A DNA stretch of 28,946 nt from Bacteroidota bacterium (GTDB taxonomy: Bacteria; Bacteroidota; Bacteroidia; Chitinophagales; Chitinophagaceae). The stretch is taken from assembly GCA_947463975.1 (NCBI GenBank), contig CANHUW010000004.1:1-28946 (forward strand), in the 5' to 3' direction. The position numbers were made by a program, and so were the translations under genes. The notes under the pieces were generated by a model, which worked only from the letters and a program-made list of their open reading frames with translations, did not search any database and was not told where the DNA came from. Below, piece by piece: positions 15,067 to 23,311 of this stretch (positions are counted from its first letter, which is position 1; each line of letters begins with the position of its first letter).

Positions 15067-16706
15067 TGAAAACCACTATTCAATATGTTGTCTTCTTTTT
15101 AAGCGCATGCATTTTTTTTATAGCATGTGGTACTAAAAAAGAAAATATAGTTTTTGATGCAAACAATGGCGGCTTGTTTTTGCCAGATGGTTTTGGCGCA
15201 GTAGTGGTTGCAGATAGTATTGGACCTTCAAGACATTTAGCAGTAAAAGAGAATGGAGATATTTATGTGAAATTAAAAATCACATCAGATGCACCGGGGT
15301 CTGTTGCATTGAGAGACGAGGATGGAGATGGGAAAGCGGATATTATTCAACCTTTTGGAAAATATGTGAATGATGGTATTTTTGCTACAGGTATGCGCAT
15401 ACATAATGGCTATTTATATTATAGTACAGAAAAGGTTGTTTACAGACAAAAAATAGATAATGATTTAGTGCCTACATCCAAACAAGAAATTGTTTTGATG
15501 GACGAAAGTGATCAATGGCATATTGCTAAACCTATTGCTTTTGATAAGGAAGGGAATATGTATGTGCCTTATAGTGCACCCTCTAATGCTTGCGCTAGTT
15601 TTATAAATACCAATGGTACTTCTATACAACAAGCTGGGCAATATCCATGTCCTGAATTAGTCCATCACGGTGGTATTTGGAAGTTCAAAGCAAACGCCAT
15701 TAATCAAACACAAAAAGACGGAGTACAAATTGGTACTGGGTTAAGAAGTGTAGTTGCTATGAATTTTAATGCAAGTAATAACACTTTATATGCAGTACAA
15801 CATGGCCGGGATGATTTACATTTATTGTGGCCAAACCTATATACTGCTTGGCAAAATGCAGTTACCCCAGCAGAAGAATTTTTTGAAATAAAAGAAGGGA
15901 ATAATTATGGTTGGCCTTATTCCTATTTTGATCCATTAACAAAACAAAAAATACAAGCACCAGAATATGGTGGTGATGGAAAAAAATCAGCTTCAGATAA
16001 ATCTTATACTAATCCAATTGCTGCCTTCCCCGCTCATTGGGCACCCAATGATTTATTATTTTATCAAGGAGATCAATTCCCTGCCAGATATAAAAATGGC
16101 GCATTCATTGCTTTTCATGGTTCTACCAATAGAGGTCCTTATCCTCAAGCAGGTTATATCGTTGCCTTTATCCCTTTCAATAATGGCAAGCCTTCTGGAG
16201 AATGGGAGGTATTTGCAGATGGATTTGCAGGAGTAGATACCATTGTAAATGTAAACGATGCAAAATACAGACCCATGGGATTGGCGGAAGGCCCTGATGG
16301 TTCTTTGTATATTAGTGATTCTAGAAAAGGTAAAATTTGGAGAATATTGTATAAGGAAGATAAATCTAAGTTTAATAACACAGCTTTGGCTGCAATGGAG
16401 CAAAGAAAAAACACTGCCACAAATATTAAAACACCTGATCCTATCAAAGATATCATTGAAATTAAATTTAGTAAAACTGGTCAAACTATTTACCAAACCA
16501 ATTGTTCTAATTGTCATCAATCCAACTTTAAAGGAGATGGAAATAGATATCCTTCATTGATTAAATCCAATTATCTAAACGATAAATCTAGTTTTAGAAA
16601 TTTGATATACAATGGAAAAGGCAATATGCCTGGATTTAAACAATTAAGCCCAAAAGAGATAGATGCATTAGAAACCTATATTCAATCGGTGATGAGTAAA
16701 CAATAG
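15066..16706 (+). CDS. PQQ-type sugar dehydrogenase-like beta-propeller with C-terminal cytochrome c, lipoprotein
   Basis: The product is 546 residues. The signal segment ends in FFIAC, so Cys21 is probably lipidated. Residues about 35-440 resemble the sorbosone/glucose dehydrogenase-type beta-propeller (PLPDGF-like start, DGDGKADI, NNYGWPYSYFDP, RPMGLAEGPDGSLYISD). The C-terminal 80 residues are a class I cytochrome c domain with the heme motif CSNCH (Cys480, Cys483, His484) and a likely axial Met521 in GNMPGF. Such fusions oxidise a sugar or alcohol outside the inner membrane and pass electrons to the heme. PQQ use and substrate are not shown. The start overlaps the FISUMP stop (TAATG). Confidence 0.85.
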   Translation: MKTTIQYVVFFLSACIFFIACGTKKENIVFDANNGGLFLPDGFGAVVVADSIGPSRHLAVKENGDIYVKLKITSDAPGSVALRDEDGDGKADIIQPFGKYVNDGIFATGMRIHNGYLYYSTEKVVYRQKIDNDLVPTSKQEIVLMDESDQWHIAKPIAFDKEGNMYVPYSAPSNACASFINTNGTSIQQAGQYPCPELVHHGGIWKFKANAINQTQKDGVQIGTGLRSVVAMNFNASNNTLYAVQHGRDDLHLLWPNLYTAWQNAVTPAEEFFEIKEGNNYGWPYSYFDPLTKQKIQAPEYGGDGKKSASDKSYTNPIAAFPAHWAPNDLLFYQGDQFPARYKNGAFIAFHGSTNRGPYPQAGYIVAFIPFNNGKPSGEWEVFADGFAGVDTIVNVNDAKYRPMGLAEGPDGSLYISDSRKGKIWRILYKEDKSKFNNTALAAMEQRKNTATNIKTPDPIKDIIEIKFSKTGQTIYQTNCSNCHQSNFKGDGNRYPSLIKSNYLNDKSSFRNLIYNGKGNMPGFKQLSPKEIDALETYIQSVMSKQ

Positions 16707-16709
16707 CCA

Positions 16710-17384
16710 CTAATTTTTAACCAATTGTGACTGGCTCAAATATTGACTGGTTGGTGCATATACAAATAAACAAGAAGCCCCTTTAATAGTATTAATAATT
16801 TGAGTCACCTGATTGTTTGGTACAGCAGGGCATCCTAAACTTCTTCCAATATATCCTTGTTGTTGGATCAATTGATTGCTTACATAATCTGCACCATGAA
16901 TGACAATAGCCCTTTCTTTTGCTTGATCATTAATCCCCTTTTCTACTCCCTCCAATATTAAGGATGCGCCATGCTTTCCTTTATAAATACCTCCAGTAAT
17001 GTAAAATCCTAAACTACTTTGAAAAGAAGCGTATTGATTAGAAAATTGATTGGCCATTTTTTTGCCTGAATTACGACCATGTGCCACCAAGCTTTTCACC
17101 ACCACTTGCATGATATTCATATCTATAATAAATAATCGTTCTTCATTACTTGGTTTACTAAAATCGGCAATGGTTAAATATTGCAGGTTGTCTAGCTTAC
17201 CTAAGCTGCGTAATTTCTGATAACCAATTAATGCCATTTGAACTGCTTGTTGATTGATATTAAATTGAGTAGAGATATGCCTCACCTGATCAGCCACATT
17301 ATTGCTAATGACTTTGCTGTTATGACTAAAGCCTGTGAAAGCACTTGCCACGATGAATAATATAGATAATGCCAATTGCTTCAT
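16710..17384 (-). CDS. Murein L,D-transpeptidase, YkuD_2-type catalytic domain
   Basis: This 224-residue protein has a signal peptide ending about residue 20. The catalytic region holds IHG with His163 and the SLGCPAVP motif with Ser182 and nucleophile Cys185, matching the YkuD_2 (formerly YkuD-like DUF) family of murein L,D-transpeptidases. The enzymes act on meso-diaminopimelate cross-links in the periplasm or anchor proteins to peptidoglycan. The upstream gene, 24 bases away, encodes a second L,D-transpeptidase of a different family (LdtD/YcbB type), and the two seem to form one operon. The gene end is only three bases from the convergent dehydrogenase stop. Confidence 0.85.
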   Translation of the reverse strand: MKQLALSILFIVASAFTGFSHNSKVISNNVADQVRHISTQFNINQQAVQMALIGYQKLRSLGKLDNLQYLTIADFSKPSNEERLFIIDMNIMQVVVKSLVAHGRNSGKKMANQFSNQYASFQSSLGFYITGGIYKGKHGASLILEGVEKGINDQAKERAIVIHGADYVSNQLIQQQGYIGRSLGCPAVPNNQVTQIINTIKGASCLFVYAPTSQYLSQSQLVKN

Positions 17385-17408
17385 AAAGGTGAAGCTGCAA
17401 AGGTACGA

Positions 17409-18596
17409 CTAATTCAAGGGCTTATTGTAGATATTGCGATAATAGATGATTCTAGAACGATCATCAAAGTCTATTAAATGATACCAAACAATTACATTAA
17501 CTTTTTCAATCATTTGTATATTGATGGGCTTAGGGTTCTTATAACAATTTTCAAAATCAATACTATCTAAGATAGCTTTATTGTTTTTTAACAAATACTT
17601 AGCCATTTCGATGGGCTTTTCCATTCTCATACAGCCATGACTAAAAAATCTGTTATTTAAAGCAAATAATTCTTTTTGTGGTGTATCGTGTAAATAAATG
17701 CCATAAGGATTATCAAAATCTAATTTAATAATTCCCAAAGAATTATCACAACCTGTACTTTGTCTTATATAAAAAGGAAAATGAACGGTATCAATATCAT
17801 ACCAGTTTACTTTGAAGGGATTTATTTTTTTATAATTTAAATCTCTCACTTCTAAATGATTTCTATCTAGATAAGCAATATCATTTTTTATGGATGGAAG
17901 CATTTCTCTCACCATAATGCTTCTTGGAACATTCCAATAAGGATTAATCACCACTTGATTTACAACTGATGTAAGGGTACCGCTTGGGGTAGCTGGCTTG
18001 CCTACAATCAAGTTCATATGTAATACTTGCTTCCCATTGTCCCAGACCCTTAATTTAGTAGATGGAAGATTGACTAAAATAATTTTATTGTTTTTTTGTA
18101 TTGCATATAACCATCTATAATCATTAATAGCTTTAGTAACTATTTGAATAGAACGATTCGGCTTGGGAGTTGAATCTTGTAATTTTTTTATTTCCTTTAG
18201 CAAAAGGACAACTTCACTGGATCTAGTATTATACCATGTTACTAGCGAAGGCAATGTATTATCGGATGCCGCTTGAATAACCATTTTTTCAACCGTATCT
18301 TTATTTAGCTTGAATTGAACTCCAAAATAACCAATTGAAGGCAGGGCATTTCCATATGCCAGGTCGGTAAAAAAGTGTACAACAGCTTTGTGTATAGATG
18401 CGTCATTGGTTTTATTGAAAACATAGTCATTTGCACGCAAGCCATACTGTTTACTTTGCTGAATTAAACTATCCATTGTATGCAATGCTCGAGGATATTT
18501 GGACCATTCAAAAGAAGTTGAAGTATTTTGTGCGCTAGATGTTGTATACATCAGAAAGTACAATAGGATAAAAACTAGTTTTTTGAAATGAGTCAT
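17409..18596 (-). CDS. L,D-transpeptidase, LdtD/YcbB-like
   Basis: The product is 395 residues with an N-terminal signal peptide (ending near SSAQ, residue 23), a helical scaffold region at about 30-160 and a YkuD catalytic domain at about 170-345. Motifs are INPYWNVPRSIMVREMLP (217-234), IYLHDTP with His303, and SHGCMR with His320, the nucleophile Cys322 and Arg324. This set is the LdtD/YcbB signature for 3-3 cross-linking of peptidoglycan in the periplasm. At 395 residues it is shorter than E. coli LdtD, and no separate peptidoglycan-binding domain is evident. It is the first gene of the pair and is divergent from the phosphodiesterase gene, 45 bases away. Confidence 0.9.
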   Translation of the reverse strand: MTHFKKLVFILLYFLMYTTSSAQNTSTSFEWSKYPRALHTMDSLIQQSKQYGLRANDYVFNKTNDASIHKAVVHFFTDLAYGNALPSIGYFGVQFKLNKDTVEKMVIQAASDNTLPSLVTWYNTRSSEVVLLLKEIKKLQDSTPKPNRSIQIVTKAINDYRWLYAIQKNNKIILVNLPSTKLRVWDNGKQVLHMNLIVGKPATPSGTLTSVVNQVVINPYWNVPRSIMVREMLPSIKNDIAYLDRNHLEVRDLNYKKINPFKVNWYDIDTVHFPFYIRQSTGCDNSLGIIKLDFDNPYGIYLHDTPQKELFALNNRFFSHGCMRMEKPIEMAKYLLKNNKAILDSIDFENCYKNPKPINIQMIEKVNVIVWYHLIDFDDRSRIIYYRNIYNKPLN

Positions 18597-18641
18597 ACAG
18601 CATAAAGGTAAATCTATTAAATTTACACAAGCTGTTTAATT

Positions 18642-19607
18642 ATGAAAACCTCTACATTAATTTTATTCATTATTGCACTATTGACTTGCAATATCTCCAA
18701 TAGTCAATCTATTCAAAAAGGCTTTACCATTATTCCACTAGGAGTAAAAGGCGGGTTAGATGAATCCAACTTGTCTGCTTATTTAGTAAAAGCCAATGGA
18801 GCTGAGCAATACATTTGTTTGGATGCTGGAACCATCTATGCAGGATTAGAAAAAGCGGCAATTTCAAATTATTTTTCGCCCTTACAAAATGCAACAGAGA
18901 TTCAGCAAAAATTTATTAATAGTTATTTTATTTCTCATGGACATTTAGATCACACAGCAGGATTGGTAATGAATTCACCTGGAGATGGTTTCAAAAAAAA
19001 TATTTACGCGATTCCTTCTGTAATTGATGTGTTGAAATCAAGCCAGTTCAGCTCCAAGTCATGGTCTAATTTTGCCAATGAAGGCGATAAACCAATCATA
19101 GGAAAATACCAGTATCAATATTTAGTACCTGAAAAAGAAATAGAAGTAAGTGCTGCGGGAGTCTCGGTTACCCCATTTGTTTTAAGTCATGTAAAGCCAT
19201 ATGAAAGCACTGCTTTTTTGGTGCGCAACCATTCTGATTATCTATTGTACTTGGGGGATACAGGACCTGATGAAGTGGAACAATCAAATCAGTTATCCAA
19301 TCTCTGGAAGTATATCGCACCACTTATTCAACAAAAGCAATTAAAATCCATTTTCATTGAAGTATCATTTAGCAACAAAGTAGCAGATGGTTCTTTATAT
19401 GGGCACTTAACCCCTAATTGGTTAATGAAAGAAATGAATAAGCTTCATCAATTAGTTGGAGACCATTTAAAAGAAGTTAGTATTATGGTTACGCATATTA
19501 AACCTTGCGAAAACTGTGAAACTACTATCAAAGATGAGATACTAAAAGCAAATACACTTGGATTAAATCTATACTTTCCTAAACAAGGGAAATTGATACA
19601 GCAATAA
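18642..19607 (+). CDS. Secreted class II 3',5'-cyclic-nucleotide phosphodiesterase
   Basis: This 321-residue protein has a signal peptide to about NSQS (residue 23). The metallo-beta-lactamase-like fold is shown by HGHLDHTAGLVMNSP (His99, His101, Asp103, His104), LSHVKPYESTAF (His183), YLGDTG (Asp206), SLYGHLTP (His255) and VTHIKP (His285). These are the zinc ligands and the signature of class II cyclic-nucleotide phosphodiesterases (yeast PDE1 and Vibrio CpdP type) rather than beta-lactamases. The enzyme would hydrolyse cAMP or cGMP, and the signal peptide places it in the periplasm, as with Vibrio CpdP. It is divergent from the L,D-transpeptidases and ends four bases before the twin hairpins. 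Confidence 0.87.
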   Translation: MKTSTLILFIIALLTCNISNSQSIQKGFTIIPLGVKGGLDESNLSAYLVKANGAEQYICLDAGTIYAGLEKAAISNYFSPLQNATEIQQKFINSYFISHGHLDHTAGLVMNSPGDGFKKNIYAIPSVIDVLKSSQFSSKSWSNFANEGDKPIIGKYQYQYLVPEKEIEVSAAGVSVTPFVLSHVKPYESTAFLVRNHSDYLLYLGDTGPDEVEQSNQLSNLWKYIAPLIQQKQLKSIFIEVSFSNKVADGSLYGHLTPNWLMKEMNKLHQLVGDHLKEVSIMVTHIKPCENCETTIKDEILKANTLGLNLYFPKQGKLIQQ

Positions 19608-19612
19608 CTAAA

Positions 19613-19639
19613 AAAGAGTCTCCATAACGGAGACTCTTT
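19613..19639. terminator. First of two twin hairpins between the phosphodiesterase and PiT genes
   Basis: An 11-bp stem (19613-19623 with 19629-19639) closes a 5-base loop. On the plus strand only three Ts follow, while on the minus strand the stem runs into a T tract (complement of 19611-19615 and beyond). It therefore fits best as the final terminator for the PiT transcript. Confidence 0.75.
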
Positions 19640-19649
19640 CAAGAATTTC

Positions 19650-19679
19650 AAATAGAGTCTCCCGAAGGAGACTCTATTT
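19650..19679. terminator. Second twin hairpin with UUCG-type loop
   Basis: A 13-bp stem (19650-19662 with 19667-19679) closes a 4-base loop that reads TTCG between C and G on the minus strand, the extra-stable C(UUCG)G tetraloop. The plus strand has a T-rich tail, so it probably terminates the phosphodiesterase transcript. The stem shares GAGTCTCC/GGAGACTC with the first hairpin, and its T tail starts at the PiT stop. Confidence 0.8.
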
Positions 19680-21392
19680 TTATTTTACAAAGTACTGTAC
19701 TATATAATAAACTATCGCAGCCAATACACCACTTACTGGAATGGTTAATATCCATGCCCATAATAAATTGGTAGTAACGCCCCATCTTACAGCGCTTAAT
19801 CGTTTGGTGGCTCCTACACCAATAATAGATCCAGTAATCGTATGTGTAGTAGAAACCGGAATACCCATTTGACCTGTAAAGAATAATGTAAATGCACCAG
19901 CTGTTTCCGCTGCAACCCCTTCTAATGGAGTTACTTTGGTAATTTTTGATCCCATGGTTTTTACAATCTTCCAACCGCCGCTCATGGTTCCTAATCCTAT
20001 AGCTAAATAACATGCCACAGGTACCCAGTTAGGTAATAAACTAAAATCTTGTATACTGCCATTGGCAATTAAAGCAGCTCCAATGATACCCATTACTTTT
20101 TGTGCATCATTTCCACCATGTCCAATACTAAATGCTGCCGAACTAAATAATTGTAGTTTCTTAAACATATTGGCAACTGTATATGCAGTAGGCGTTTTGA
20201 ACTTCTCTACATATAAATAAATTAGCATAAATAAGATGGATGCGCCAATAATTCCGTTCACAATTACTTTATTATCCGCTTTGTCTAATTCACTTGCAAA
20301 AGATTTTTGAATATCAAAATTTATAATTTTAGCTTTTACTTTTTCGAAATTTTTTGACTCTATAGGATAAATAGTATTTAAAGCGATCATTGCAGAATCT
20401 ACACTAATTGTTCCAGCTAAGAATAATTTTAAAGGTTCTTTATACCCTTCAGTTTTTTCTTTTTCGGCTTCGTAAATCGCTTTAGCTTCTTTACTTTCAG
20501 GCGCTTTAGCTTCATACACTAAAAAATCATTGGCATTTCTAGCTGCATCTTTTAACTTACTCACTGCTGGTGTAGTTAACCAACCACTATCCTTCACCAT
20601 TTTGGCAATCTTATCTGGACCCAATTGGTCATATCGCTCAATAATTGGTTGAATTTTTTCAACCATTTCGGTAGCAATACTCAACTTCTCTTTATTTAAT
20701 GCTAGTTTAGCCAACAATGCAGCATCACCTTTATTTTCTTCTAACTCTATATTGATCGATTTAATTTCTTTCTTGTATTTATCAACACCATAAAATTTCT
20801 CAACATTTTCAGTCATTTTGGTATGTTCAAAATTGTCAAACATTAAAACAGTAGCAAATGTCATCAGAGAGATGATCAATAGCCTCCACCATACATTACG
20901 CATAATAGTGACTACTGTAATAAATATAGAAATAACAATCCCAATTAATGGAGCTAAGAAAATAAATAAGATTGTTTTGATAATAGTATCTGCATCGACA
21001 ATTTTAGCCCAAGAATAATCATACCCCTTAGTCATCAATCCATGAGTAATTGCAGCTCCTGCAAATCCTCCAATTAAAGTATGCGAACTAGAGGATGGAA
21101 TGCCATACCACCATGTTAACAAGTTCCAAAAAATCGCAGCCAATAAACCCGAGAAAATTACAGGTAATGTAATAAAGTCTTTATAAACTGTCTTGCTGAT
21201 AGAATTGGCTACTGCATGATCTTTAAAAATCCAGAATGCTACTGAATTAAATAATGCCGCCCATAATACCGCCTGAAAAGGCGTTAATACCTTAGTGGAA
21301 ACCACTGTAGCGATTGAATTCGCAGCATCATGGAAACCATTGATATAATCGAATATAAGCGCAAGCGCTATAATAACTATTAATAGAGTCAT
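19680..21392 (-). CDS. Inorganic phosphate transporter, PiT family
   Basis: This 570-residue inner-membrane protein has the two PiT signature halves: DYINGFHDAANSIATVVST (15-33) and GHGGNDAQKVMGIIGAAL (424-441). It also has SSSHTLIGGF (101-110) and PVSTTHTITGSIIGVG (512-527). The helices are interrupted by a hydrophilic segment from about 185 to 375 with a coiled-coil-like, Lys/Glu-rich composition, making the protein longer than simple bacterial PiT carriers. PiT proteins import metal-phosphate complexes coupled to protons or sodium. The gene follows a DUF47 gene by 11 bases in the same direction, the common Bacteroidota pairing in which the DUF47/PhoU-like partner tunes transport. Confidence 0.92.
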   Translation of the reverse strand: MTLLIVIIALALIFDYINGFHDAANSIATVVSTKVLTPFQAVLWAALFNSVAFWIFKDHAVANSISKTVYKDFITLPVIFSGLLAAIFWNLLTWWYGIPSSSSHTLIGGFAGAAITHGLMTKGYDYSWAKIVDADTIIKTILFIFLAPLIGIVISIFITVVTIMRNVWWRLLIISLMTFATVLMFDNFEHTKMTENVEKFYGVDKYKKEIKSINIELEENKGDAALLAKLALNKEKLSIATEMVEKIQPIIERYDQLGPDKIAKMVKDSGWLTTPAVSKLKDAARNANDFLVYEAKAPESKEAKAIYEAEKEKTEGYKEPLKLFLAGTISVDSAMIALNTIYPIESKNFEKVKAKIINFDIQKSFASELDKADNKVIVNGIIGASILFMLIYLYVEKFKTPTAYTVANMFKKLQLFSSAAFSIGHGGNDAQKVMGIIGAALIANGSIQDFSLLPNWVPVACYLAIGLGTMSGGWKIVKTMGSKITKVTPLEGVAAETAGAFTLFFTGQMGIPVSTTHTITGSIIGVGATKRLSAVRWGVTTNLLWAWILTIPVSGVLAAIVYYIVQYFVK

Positions 21393-21403
21393 TGTAAATT
21401 AAA

Positions 21404-22051
21404 TTAAGCGTACTTGATGATAATAGTTTCAATTACATTTGAAACGTCTTCAATTTTATCAGTAGCAATCTCTAATACTTGATAAATTTCTCTTTTCTTG
21501 ATGATCACTTTAAAATCATTTTCTTGTTCAAATAATTTTTCAATGCTCATATCAAATACGTCATCTGCTTGATTCTCGATACTATTCACTTTGATCATCG
21601 CATCAGTCATTGCCTTAATATTTTTCATATTACGCAAACCCAACACGGCTGTTTTTGATTCTAATGTACCTTGTAAGATTAATTCGGTTAATTTATGAAT
21701 GCCTGTATCGTTTGGATTGATCTTGTAAAAATTAATCTTCTTTGCTGAAGCATAAATATAATCAGCTACATCATCTAATGAAGTAGCCAAATAGTGAATA
21801 TCTTCTCTATCAAAAGGAGTGATAAAATTTCTTCCTAATTCAGTGAAAATATTGTGCGTTAAATCGTCATTGATATGTTCCAAATTTTCAATTTGCGCTA
21901 AAAGGTTTGCTCTCTTATCTTCGTCTGGTTCGTTCACCATTTCTTTTAATTTCACTCCCATTTCATAAACATGCTCTGCCACTTCTTCAAATAATTGAAA
22001 AAATACTCTGTCCTTAGGTAAGAAAACTTTAAAGATTGAATTGAAGTCCAT
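21404..22051 (-). CDS. DUF47 (PhoU-like) accessory protein of the phosphate transporter
   Basis: I start at the ATG at 22051 (MDFNSIFK...), giving 215 residues; the frame to 22087 adds 12 residues that are not typical of the family. The protein is all-helical and charged, with the DUF47 pattern: PKDRVFFQLFEE near residues 11-22, a long helix ending NLEHINDDLTHNIFTELGRNFITPFDREDIHYLATSLDDVADYI (about 65-110), and C-terminal acidic and Asp-Asn segments that could bind metal like PhoU. It lies immediately upstream of the PiT gene and would act in the cytoplasm to control phosphate transport. The 5' region up to the divergent DUF1080 gene is 243 bases. Confidence 0.9.
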   Translation of the reverse strand: MDFNSIFKVFLPKDRVFFQLFEEVAEHVYEMGVKLKEMVNEPDEDKRANLLAQIENLEHINDDLTHNIFTELGRNFITPFDREDIHYLATSLDDVADYIYASAKKINFYKINPNDTGIHKLTELILQGTLESKTAVLGLRNMKNIKAMTDAMIKVNSIENQADDVFDMSIEKLFEQENDFKVIIKKREIYQVLEIATDKIEDVSNVIETIIIKYA

Positions 22052-22183
22052 ACAATGATTTTTATTGGTTTTTAAAATGCAAAGCAAATTTCCTCCTTTA
22101 ACAACAATTAAAAGAGTCTCAATATTACCAAATTGTTAAGAAATGGGCTTTTCTTAACTAGCTGATTTATAGGTAGTTGAATA

Positions 22184-22191
22184 TAAATTTG
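22184..22191 (+). promoter_or_regulatory. Candidate -7 promoter element for the DUF1080 gene
   Basis: TAAATTTG is an exact match to TAnnTTTG, 103 bases upstream of the DUF1080 start codon. The last bases form an ATTTG-TTGT-CAAAT inverted repeat (22187-22200), which may be a small operator. A -33 TTG at the expected distance is not convincing. Confidence 0.4.
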
Positions 22192-22294
22192 TTGTCAAAT
22201 GCTAATAAAATGAATAGGAATAGTTTTTTATAACCAACATTTAGCATCAAAAATCTTTAAATTGTATTTCAGAAAAACAAATAACCCGCCTAAT

Positions 22295-23245
22295 ATGAAA
22301 AAGACATTCTTGCTTGCTGCAATAATCCTATTTACAGGAATTTTTAACCTACAAGCCCAATCTCATGGAGCGGATACCTCTTATCCAACTAAGGTTTTAG
22401 GAAGATGGGATATTGTTATTCAAAAAGATGGCAAAGAATTACCCTCTTGGTTAGAAGTTAGACACTCCGGCAGAGAGACAATGGTTGGTAGATTTGTGTA
22501 TGAGTTTGGAAGCGCAAGACCTGTTGCACATGTTAAATATGCCAATGGAAAATTCAATTTCTCCATTCCACCACAATATGAACCAGGGTTACGCTACCAA
22601 GATTTTGAATTTAGTTTAACTGGTGATGACCAATTAAAAGGTACCATGGTGTATACGGATGGTAAGACATATAACTGGACTGCAGTAAGAGCACCTAAAT
22701 TAAAAAGAACCACGGCTCCTATTTGGGGACCAGCCATTAAATTAATCAACGGGAATGATACCAAAGGCTGGCATGCTAGTGGAGCAAATCAATGGGTGGT
22801 TGAAAATGGCATTTTAAGAAGTCCAAAATCTGGCTCTAATATTATTACAGATCAAACATTCAACGACTTTAAATTACATATCGAATTTAGATATCCAAAA
22901 GGAAGTAATAGTGGCGTGTATTTAAGAGGTAGATATGAAGTACAGATTGAAGACAATAAAGGTAAAGAACCATTGAGTACTTATTTAGGAGGCTTGTATG
23001 GATTTTTGCCTCCATCAGAAATGGTTGCGAAAGATGCAGGTGAATGGCAGAGTTACGATATTACTTTGATTGGCAGAATGGTGACTATAGTTTGTAATGG
23101 CGTAACCGTTATTACAAATCAAGAAATTCCAGGAATCACTGGTGGTGCTCTAGACAGCAAAGAGGGCGAAGCTGGCCCAATTTATTTACAAGGAGATCAT
23201 GGTCCGGTAGAATATAGGAACATCATTATTACGCCTGCAAAATAG
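22295..23245 (+). CDS. Secreted 3-keto-disaccharide/3-keto-glycoside hydrolase (DUF1080)
   Basis: The start at 22295 (MKKTFLLAA...) gives 316 residues and a signal peptide ending at QAQ (residue 22). Residues about 30-125 form a small N-terminal beta domain (GRWDI, WLEVRHSG, VGRFVYEFGSARP). The rest is the concanavalin-like DUF1080 domain: LINGNDTKGW, a WVVENGILRS strand, GSNSGVYLRGRYEVQIED, then GEWQSYDITLIGRMVTIVCNG and the ending GPVEYRNIIITP. DUF1080 enzymes hydrolyse 3-ketoglycosides made by sugar 3-dehydrogenases, probably in the periplasm. It converges on the solute symporter gene across a shared terminator. The family is firm, and the natural sugar is unknown. Confidence 0.88.
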   Translation: MKKTFLLAAIILFTGIFNLQAQSHGADTSYPTKVLGRWDIVIQKDGKELPSWLEVRHSGRETMVGRFVYEFGSARPVAHVKYANGKFNFSIPPQYEPGLRYQDFEFSLTGDDQLKGTMVYTDGKTYNWTAVRAPKLKRTTAPIWGPAIKLINGNDTKGWHASGANQWVVENGILRSPKSGSNIITDQTFNDFKLHIEFRYPKGSNSGVYLRGRYEVQIEDNKGKEPLSTYLGGLYGFLPPSEMVAKDAGEWQSYDITLIGRMVTIVCNGVTVITNQEIPGITGGALDSKEGEAGPIYLQGDHGPVEYRNIIITPAK

Positions 23246-23264
23246 CCAATGTAGTTTGCGAAAT

Positions 23265-23302
23265 AATAAAAAAGGAGTTTCTTTCGAGACTCCTTTTTTA
23301 TT
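23265..23302. terminator. Bidirectional terminator between DUF1080 and the symporter
   Basis: A 17-bp stem with one G-T wobble (23265-23281 with 23286-23302) closes a 4-base loop. An A tract lies on the left arm and a T tract on the right, so it can serve both converging genes. Confidence 0.85.
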
Positions 23303-23311
23303 TTAATAAGA

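Noticed and set aside
16056..16520. Overlapping minus-strand frames within the dehydrogenase gene
   Set aside because: They are shadows of the beta-propeller/cytochrome gene, which has the heme motif and other family features.
22110..22119. GAGTCTC-like sequence near the DUF47 upstream region, similar to the twin-hairpin stem
   Set aside because: There is only one arm and no partner arm nearby, so it is probably chance.
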